Shown here: piece after piece, positions 58,822-64,000 of the stretch
Layout: each line of letters begins with the position of its first letter
Position numbering within the stretch: position 1 is the stretch's first letter
Source: Deefgea salmonis
GTDB taxonomy: Bacteria > Pseudomonadota > Gammaproteobacteria > Burkholderiales > Chitinibacteraceae
Direction of reading: 5' to 3'
DNA: 64,000 bases
Assembly (NCBI RefSeq): GCF_020531905.1
Contig: NZ_JAJAWG010000001.1
Span: 682,001-746,000 of the forward strand
Translations under genes and position numbers: made by a program
The notes under the pieces: model-generated
What the model was told of the DNA's origin: nothing
Databases searched by the model: none
The model's input: the letters and a program-made list of their open reading frames with translations, nothing else

Positions 58822-60880
58822 GACCGGCCTCGACACTAACATCAGCACCAATTTCATTCACCGTCGGTTTAGCCTGGCCAAGTGCTTTGCGAGCGTGAAT
58901 AATCGTTGAAACCAGCATCGTCAACGCCACCAACATAAAGAAGGCACACAAACCGGCGTTAATTTGGTTATTGAAAATAATGCGTTCCATATCGGCGATG
59001 CTTTTTGCTGGGGCCAATAAGGTACCGTCAGCAATCGCCCCTTTAAAGCGGTTGGCTTGTGCCAAGAAACCGATTTTTGGGTTTTCATGGAATATTTTTT
59101 GCCAACCTGCCGTCATCGACGTAATAAACAACCACGTTGTCGGTAGCAAAGTCACCCAGATATAGCGCTCTTTTTTCATCTTAAACAGCACCACTGTCCC
59201 CAATAACAAGGCCATCGACGCGAGCATTTGATTACCAATCCCAAACAATGGCCAGAGGGTATTAATCCCACCCAATGGATCCGTCACCCCTTGGTAGACA
59301 AAAAAGCCCCAGCCGGACACTGCAACCGCCGTACCCAACACATTGCCAACCCAAGAGTTGCTTTTTGCTACGCCCGGAATAAACACGCCAACGGTGTCTT
59401 GCACCATAAAACGACAAGCCCGCGTACCGGCATCCACGGCAGTCAAAATAAACAGCGCTTCAAACAAGATGGCGAAGTGATACCAGAACGACATCATGGC
59501 TTTACTGCCAAAAATATCGGAAATAATGTGCGCCATCCCAACCGCAAACGTCGGTGCCCCACCCGCACGTGACAAGATGGAATGCTCGCCCACATCTTTG
59601 GCGATTTGCGTCAAAACCTCGGGCGTAATCAAAAAGCCCCAGCTATTAATCGCCGTTGATGCCGACTCCACCGTCGTACCAATTAAGGCCGCCGGTGAAT
59701 TCAGCGCAAAATACACCCCAGGCTCTAGCACCGAAGCGCAAATCAACGCCATCATCGCCACGAACGACTCGCACAACATTGAGCCATAACCAATCACGCG
59801 CATATGGCTTTCTTTTTCGATCAACTTGGGCGTCGTGCCCGATGCGACCAAGGCGTGAAAACCCGAAATCGCCCCGCAAGCAATGGTAATAAACAAGAAC
59901 GGGAACAAAGAACCCGAGAACACCGGACCTGAACCATCAATAAACTGAGTCACCGCCGGCATTTTTAGCTCAGGCGCAGCAAAAATAATCCCCACGGCCA
60001 AACCGGCAATCACACCAATTTTTAAGAACGTCGACAAATAATCGCGTGGTGCTAACAGCAACCAAACTGGCAATGCCGACGCCACAAAACCATAAATCAC
60101 TAAGGCAACCGTCAGTTGCGGGCCAGTCATGGTAAAAAATGGACCCCAGAAAGCATGCGCGGCAATATTTTCACCGAACACAATCGCCGCCATCATCAAC
60201 ACAAAACCCACCACCGAAATCTCACCAATACGCCCCGGACGTAGATAGCGCATATACACGCCCATAAACAAGGCGATCGGAATCGTTGCCGCGATTGAGA
60301 ACACCCCCCATGGGCTTTCTGCTAGAGCTTTAATCACCACCAAGGCCAAAGCCGACAAGATGATAATCATCACGCCCAAAGCGCCGACCATCACAATAAA
60401 GCCTGGCACTACACCCAGCTCTTGCTTCGCCATTTCGCCCAGCGAGCGGCCATCGCGGCGCGTTGAAATAAACAAAATCAAGAAGTCTTGCACTGCACCC
60501 GCCAGCATCACCCCGACCAAGATCCAAATCGTACCCGGCAAGAAGCCCATTTGCGCCGCCAAAATAGGCCCCACCAAAGGCCCCGCGCCCGCGATCGCGG
60601 CAAAATGGTGACCAAACAGCACCCATTTATTGGTTGGCACATAATCCAAACCATCGTTATGCCGCACCGCCGGCGTTAAACGACGATCATCCAACTCAAA
60701 AACCTGCTCGGCGATGAATTTAGAATAAAACCGATAGGCAATGCTGTAACAAGAGATAGCGACCAGCACCAGCCAAACTGCGTTGACGTGCTCTCCGCGT
60801 GATAAGGCCAACATGGCAAAAGAGAATGCGCCCACCAGCGCAACCGCCACCCATACCCCCCACTGCTTGATTGAGTTCAT
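58814..60880 (-). CDS. cstA: CstA/BtsT-family carbon starvation (pyruvate/peptide) transporter
   Basis: 688 residues, about 16-18 membrane helices. CstA marks: SRGEHVNAVWLVLVAIS near the N-terminus, YVPTNKWVLFGHHFAAIAGA (about 80-99), GPLVGPILAAQMGFLPG, IACGAISGFHALVASGTTPK (about 335-354) and DAGTRACRFMVQD. E. coli members: CstA (701 residues) and BtsT (716), the latter a high-affinity pyruvate/H+ symporter. The neighbouring btsSR genes favour a BtsT role. ATG 60880 (MNSIKQWG) is the start; upstream codons are open but not conserved in kind. Confidence 0.92.
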   Translation of the reverse strand: MNSIKQWGVWVAVALVGAFSFAMLALSRGEHVNAVWLVLVAISCYSIAYRFYSKFIAEQVFELDDRRLTPAVRHNDGLDYVPTNKWVLFGHHFAAIAGAGPLVGPILAAQMGFLPGTIWILVGVMLAGAVQDFLILFISTRRDGRSLGEMAKQELGVVPGFIVMVGALGVMIIILSALALVVIKALAESPWGVFSIAATIPIALFMGVYMRYLRPGRIGEISVVGFVLMMAAIVFGENIAAHAFWGPFFTMTGPQLTVALVIYGFVASALPVWLLLAPRDYLSTFLKIGVIAGLAVGIIFAAPELKMPAVTQFIDGSGPVFSGSLFPFLFITIACGAISGFHALVASGTTPKLIEKESHMRVIGYGSMLCESFVAMMALICASVLEPGVYFALNSPAALIGTTVESASTAINSWGFLITPEVLTQIAKDVGEHSILSRAGGAPTFAVGMAHIISDIFGSKAMMSFWYHFAILFEALFILTAVDAGTRACRFMVQDTVGVFIPGVAKSNSWVGNVLGTAVAVSGWGFFVYQGVTDPLGGINTLWPLFGIGNQMLASMALLLGTVVLFKMKKERYIWVTLLPTTWLFITSMTAGWQKIFHENPKIGFLAQANRFKGAIADGTLLAPAKSIADMERIIFNNQINAGLCAFFMLVALTMLVSTIIHARKALGQAKPTVNEIGADVSVEAGRA

Positions 60881-60953
60881 TTCGATCTCATTAATTGGTT
60901 TATGACACGCCAATGCTAAAACAGCCCTTACCGCCAGTGGCACTCAAACTCAG

Positions 60954-60981
60954 CGAGTGGTCACTGGCAGAATTAAGCGGC
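60954..60981 (-). promoter_or_regulatory. Candidate BtsR half-sites upstream of the transporter
   Basis: On the minus strand, GCCGCTTA (60981-60974) and ACCACTCG (60961-60954) form a direct repeat with a 12-base spacer. Each matches 7 of 8 of the E. coli BtsR/YehT half-site as I recall it, ACC[G/A]CT[C/T]A with about 13 bases between copies. Located 74-101 bases upstream of the transporter ATG, a normal place for an activator. Confidence 0.45.
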
Positions 60982-61005
60982 GTAAATATTTACTTTAGTG
61001 GCGGC

Positions 61006-61077
61006 ATGGTGATGGTGATGGTGATGGTGATGGGGATTGGGGATTGGGGATTGGGGATTGGGGATTGGGGATTGGGA
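61006..61077 (+). repeat. Hexa-/heptanucleotide tandem repeats, G-quadruplex-forming
   Basis: (ATGGTG)x4 at 61006-61029, then ATGGGG, then (ATTGGGG)x5 at 61036-61070 and ATTGGGA. Six to seven runs of 3-4 G separated by ATT on the plus strand, a textbook G-quadruplex motif. Lies 126-197 bases upstream of the transporter start. Short tandem repeats of this type change length by slippage. Confidence 0.9.
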
Positions 61078-61124
61078 GGTATATCGCCAAGCGTTTTGTT
61101 TATCAAGGCTTAGCGATATATACC
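61078..61124. repeat. Imperfect hairpin H4 (GGTAT family)
   Basis: Arms GGTATATCGCCAAGC (61078-61092) and GCTTAGCGATATATACCC (61107-61124 approx.), paired with one mismatch and a 2-base bulge. Directly beside the tandem repeats, between btsR and the transporter promoter. No T-tract on the minus strand. Confidence 0.55.
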
Positions 61125-61169
61125 CATAAAACAGCTATTGATACCGTGCCGCGCCCGCCGGTCTTCAAG

Positions 61170-61889
61170 CTAAAACAAAACGCCCAGCTGCGCTTTCAGT
61201 GGTTTTAAAAACCGTCGGCTCACTGGCACATTGAGTCCGGCACGCGTAATGACCTCGCCACCACCCGTTTCGCCCAACACAATTTGCGCGACTTTTTCGG
61301 GATGCACCAGATATTGCCGATGGCAACGCAGCAAGCCGGTTTTTTCTTCCAGCACTTTCAACGTCAGCTCAGTAAAATGCTCTGTGCCGTCTTGCGTCAC
61401 CAAATACACACCAGACAACCGCGCCACCACGTAATCAACCTCATCGAGCGGCAATAATAAAATCCGATCATGCCGATGACACGGCAACTGCCTGAGTGCT
61501 TGGCGCGGGGCAATTAATTGGTAATCGGGTACCGCGCCATTTTGCTTACTCAAGCGCACCAAGGTTTTATTCAAGCGGCTAGCTAGCACCGGTTTCAGCA
61601 AATAATCAAAAGCGTGCTCTTCAAATGCTTTCACGGCATGTTCATCAAACGCCGTCACAAACACGATCTGCGGTATTTTATCGGGATCGAGCATGCCGAC
61701 CAATTCCAAGCCAGAAATCCGCGGCATTTGAATATCCAAAAACACCACCTCCGGGCGCAAACGATAAATCATTTGCATCGCCTCGATGGCATTACTCGCC
61801 TCACCCACCACATCAATGCCAGCGTCCTCAAGTAAACAGCGCAATTCATCGCGCGCCAACGGTTCATCATCCACCAATAAAGCCTGCAT
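61170..61889 (-). CDS. btsR: LytTR response regulator BtsR (YehT-like)
   Basis: 239 residues, the same length as E. coli BtsR. Receiver domain with Asp8-Asp9 and phosphoacceptor Asp52 (VFLDIQMPRISGLELVGMLD), the signature FVTAFDEHAVKAFEEHAFDYLLKP (about 78-101, partial), then a LytTR DNA-binding domain with SGVYLVTQDGTEHFTELTL and LLRCHRQYLVHPEKV. In E. coli, BtsR activates btsT with its kinase BtsS in response to pyruvate. ATG 61889 overlaps the btsS stop by one base and has GGAG upstream. The transporter it should control is the next operon downstream. Confidence 0.92.
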   Translation of the reverse strand: MQALLVDDEPLARDELRCLLEDAGIDVVGEASNAIEAMQMIYRLRPEVVFLDIQMPRISGLELVGMLDPDKIPQIVFVTAFDEHAVKAFEEHAFDYLLKPVLASRLNKTLVRLSKQNGAVPDYQLIAPRQALRQLPCHRHDRILLLPLDEVDYVVARLSGVYLVTQDGTEHFTELTLKVLEEKTGLLRCHRQYLVHPEKVAQIVLGETGGGEVITRAGLNVPVSRRFLKPLKAQLGVLF

Positions 61890-63607
61890 CACGACTCCTC
61901 CACCAACAGTTCCTCAACCACCCACGGCAGACTTAAACTAATGCGGGTAAATTGCTCGGGCTCATGCGCTACGCTCAAGCCATACTCTGGACCAAACTGC
62001 GCTTTTAAGCGCCGATCGACCAAGCTCATCCCCATGCCATCACTACTTTTTCGCAAGGCATTAAACAGGCCCGCATTGTCCTCAACGTGTAGCAGCAAGG
62101 TGTTGCTCTTACTCGCGGGTTCAGCATACAGCCGTATTTTCCCGGTACCCAGCAATTGCGAAGTGCCGTGTTTAATCGCATTCTCGACCAAGGGTTGCAA
62201 TGAAAACGCCGGCAAGCCCACTTGACTAAATTGCGGGGCGATATCGACCTCAACCTGCAAACGCTCGGCAAAGCGCGCCAATTCAATTTGCAGATAGGCA
62301 TTCACATGTTCGATTTCATCGGCCAATGTGGCAGTACCATCGGGGCGTTTGAGATTTTTGCGAAAAAAAGTCGATAAATGCTGCACCAAAATTCGCGCGC
62401 GCGCTGGGTCAATCCGAATCACTGCATTTAAGGTGTTGAGGGCATTAAATAAAAAATGCGGATTGACTTGCGCATGCAGTAGTTTAATTTCGGTCTGCGC
62501 CAGCAAAGCGCGCTGCGCCTCGATCCGGCCAGTGAGAATCTGCCGCGACAATAGCTTGGCAATGCCCTCGCCCAAGGTTCGATTGAGCTTGGCAAATAAA
62601 CGCCCCTTGGGCTCATACAACTTAATCGTACCGATGACTTGATCATCCGCATCTTGCAATGGAATCACCAAGGTCGAGCCTAAGCGGCATTCGGGATGAA
62701 TCGAGCATTTATACGCAACCTCATTGCCATCGGCGTACACCACCCGATTATCACGAATCGCATCTTGCGTATGTTTGGAAGTAATAGGCGTGCCGGGCAA
62801 ATGATGGTCAGAGCCGGTACCAGTAAACGCCAGCAATTTTTCTCTATCGGTAATCGCCACCGCGCCCACGCCGGTTTCCTCCGAGATAATCTGCGCCACG
62901 CGCATTGAATTGGCTTCATTAAAGCTGGTCCGAAATAAACCCTCAGTTCTGGCCGCAATGCGCAGAGCACGCGCTGAAAAAGCGCTCGAATACTGCTCGG
63001 CCATCGCCCGCCGATCGAGCAATAAGCGCATAAACATCGCCGCACCCACGCTATTGGCAATCAGCATCGGCAAAGCCACGCTATTGACCACGCCATACGC
63101 CACCGAATACGGCCTTGTTGCCGCGAGGATCACCCCCATCTGCAGCATTTCAGCCAGCAAAGTCACAATCCCGACCAGCATGGGCTGAAACAACAAATCC
63201 ACTCGCCCACGACGGATCAAGGCGCGATGCACCAAGCCGCCGAACAAGCCTTCGCAAATCGTTGAAATCATACAAGCTACATCCGTCGGCCCACCGAGGG
63301 AGTAGCGATGCAGCCCACCGGTAAAGCCCACCGCCAAACCCACTGAAGGCCCGCCCAACAAGCCACCCAACACGGCACCGATGGCGCGAATATTGGCAAT
63401 CGAGTCATCCACCTTGAGTCCCAAATACGTGCCAAGGACACAAAACCCAGAAAAAACCAAATAACACGTCAGTTTATGCGGCAAGCGAATGGTCACTTGC
63501 ATCAAAGGCGTAAACAAGGGCGTGCGCGCCAATAGCCAAGCGATAACCATGAAAATGCAAGTTTGCTGCAGTAATTGCAAAACCAAAGAAAGTTGCTGCG
63601 TCAGCAT
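61889..63607 (-). CDS. btsS: LytS-type sensor histidine kinase BtsS (YehU-like)
   Basis: 572 residues (E. coli BtsS 561). Membrane sensor 5TMR-LYT domain, residues 1-200 (LLLQQTC-like start, MQVTIRLPHKLTCYLVFSG, VDDSIANIRAIGAVLGGLLG, GFTGGLHRYSLGG), GAF-like domain (GAVAITDREKLLAFTG, 248-263; CSIHPECRLGSTLVIPL, 301-317), then a His-kinase domain with His384 (QVNPHFLFNALNTL) and ATPase motifs (PLVENAIKHGTSQLL; VEDNAG; GMGMSLVDRRL). In E. coli BtsS is the high-affinity pyruvate receptor. ATG 63607 aligns with the E. coli start; the TTG at 63625 is rejected. Confidence 0.92.
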   Translation of the reverse strand: MLTQQLSLVLQLLQQTCIFMVIAWLLARTPLFTPLMQVTIRLPHKLTCYLVFSGFCVLGTYLGLKVDDSIANIRAIGAVLGGLLGGPSVGLAVGFTGGLHRYSLGGPTDVACMISTICEGLFGGLVHRALIRRGRVDLLFQPMLVGIVTLLAEMLQMGVILAATRPYSVAYGVVNSVALPMLIANSVGAAMFMRLLLDRRAMAEQYSSAFSARALRIAARTEGLFRTSFNEANSMRVAQIISEETGVGAVAITDREKLLAFTGTGSDHHLPGTPITSKHTQDAIRDNRVVYADGNEVAYKCSIHPECRLGSTLVIPLQDADDQVIGTIKLYEPKGRLFAKLNRTLGEGIAKLLSRQILTGRIEAQRALLAQTEIKLLHAQVNPHFLFNALNTLNAVIRIDPARARILVQHLSTFFRKNLKRPDGTATLADEIEHVNAYLQIELARFAERLQVEVDIAPQFSQVGLPAFSLQPLVENAIKHGTSQLLGTGKIRLYAEPASKSNTLLLHVEDNAGLFNALRKSSDGMGMSLVDRRLKAQFGPEYGLSVAHEPEQFTRISLSLPWVVEELLVEES

Positions 63608-63776
63608 GGCGGCGTAAAAAACCAAGGGGAGATTGCTGCTTATAACGGATTGAATGCGCGGTGCCTATTGAAGCTTTCCCGATCTAGGCAACACCAACAA
63701 CACTCGCTAGTTTGTCAGCGACGGCGATAAAATCCGCCAGTCAACCGATATACACGCGCCAAGCAAAGAGAAAACC

Positions 63777-63989
63777 ATGCCCATCTACGCCTATCGCTGT
63801 GCCGCCTGCGCGCACTATGGTGAACACTTACAAAAACTCAGCGACCCCGCGCTCACCCAATGTCCCGCGTGTGCCGCAACCGAATATCAAAAGCAACTCA
63901 GCGCCGTTGGCGTACACATTAAAGGCGCAGCGGCAACCCACTCCGTCGCCCCCACGCCACATCACTGCGGGCCGGACTGCCAGCACTAA
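63777..63989 (+). CDS. FmdB-family zinc ribbon protein
   Basis: 70 residues. Starts MPIYAYRCAACAHYGEHLQK, the FmdB putative regulatory domain, with zinc-ribbon cysteines C-x2-C (CAAC, 8-11) and C-x2-C (CPAC, 29-32). A His/Cys-rich tail (HHCGPDCQH) ends the protein and might bind metal as well. The role of these small proteins is unclear; some are fused to or near transcription or rRNA/tRNA factors. AGAG precedes the ATG. The gene ends 11 bases before the window edge, so neighbours on the right are unknown. Confidence 0.85.
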   Translation: MPIYAYRCAACAHYGEHLQKLSDPALTQCPACAATEYQKQLSAVGVHIKGAAATHSVAPTPHHCGPDCQH

Positions 63990-64000
63990 ACACGCACCAC

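Noticed and set aside
60895-61113. Plus-strand reading frame across the tandem repeats giving Met-Val and Gly-Ile-Gly-Asp-Trp repeats
   Set aside because: The frame exists only because the 6- and 7-base repeats have no stop; no Shine-Dalgarno, no family, and it overlaps the transporter promoter.

Overview
ORGANISM. The window looks like chromosome of a Gram-negative, aerobic, heterotrophic betaproteobacterium, most likely of the Neisseriales (a Chitinibacter/Deefgea/Iodobacter-like relative). Grounds: gammaproteobacterial-type ast, bts and nfr genes mixed with betaproteobacterial gene orders (xseB-ispA-dxs, minCDE, map-glnD, divergent ppsA/ppsR), outer-membrane export and lipoprotein signals, and a roughly balanced base composition. 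The genus is inference only. Coding density is high. No insertion sequence, prophage, CRISPR array or rRNA operon was seen; the only RNA gene recognised is one tRNA-Arg(CCG). LAYOUT. 0-5 kb: end of an HTH regulator, radical SAM protein, universal stress protein, thioesterase, TerB-like protein, deoxyinosine glycosylase, UbiB-family kinase. 5-11.5 kb: the arginine succinyltransferase operon astA-astD-astB-astE, flanked by two NlpC/P60 cell-wall hydrolases. 11.5-16.3 kb: a histone-deacetylase-like amidohydrolase divergent from a MoxR-DUF58-transglutaminase cassette. 16.4-25.3 kb: hemH, an OmpR/TctDE-type two-component pair, purU, trmL, tpiA-fbp, a truncated haemoglobin with purT. 25.5-30.7 kb: livHMGF branched-chain amino acid importer without its binding protein, then an argD/astC aminotransferase. 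30.9-37 kb: a translationally coupled operon wecB-nfrB-nfrA-ybcH, which looks like a complete exopolysaccharide synthesis and export system of the phage-N4-receptor type. 37-46.3 kb: ppsA/ppsR, minCDE, map, glnD. 46.3-50.8 kb: repeats, trhO, an orphan membrane-anchored protein, trhP, and a bfd gene with a clear Fur box. 50.9-54 kb: xseB-ispA-dxs. 54.2-56.2 kb: a GT14 glycosyltransferase and a GlmS-isomerase-like protein. 56.2-58.3 kb: dihaem cytochrome c, tRNA-Arg, two tandem FluC channels. 58.4-63.6 kb: a pyruvate island, btsS-btsR followed by a CstA/BtsT transporter and a YbdD/YjiX protein. 63.8 kb: FmdB-type zinc ribbon. HOW THE GENES WORK TOGETHER. Several systems meet around pyruvate/PEP and gluconeogenesis (BtsSR-BtsT, ppsA/ppsR, fbp, tpiA), nitrogen salvage (ast, glnD, liv, argD/astC) and envelope polymers (nfr operon, GT14/SIS pair, NlpC/P60 enzymes). 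MOST INTERESTING. (1) The four-gene wecB-nfrB-nfrA-ybcH operon: it places the UDP-GlcNAc 2-epimerase in the same transcript as the synthase and secretin-like exporter, and its NfrB stops just where the cyclic-di-GMP-binding domain of E. coli NfrB begins. (2) The btsS-btsR/transporter/YjiX island, which joins in one locus parts that are scattered in E. coli. Between the kinase/regulator and the transporter lie candidate BtsR half-sites and a (ATTGGGG)n tract able to form a G-quadruplex and to vary in length. (3) A family of intergenic hairpins that share GGTAT-type ends but differ in stem sequence.
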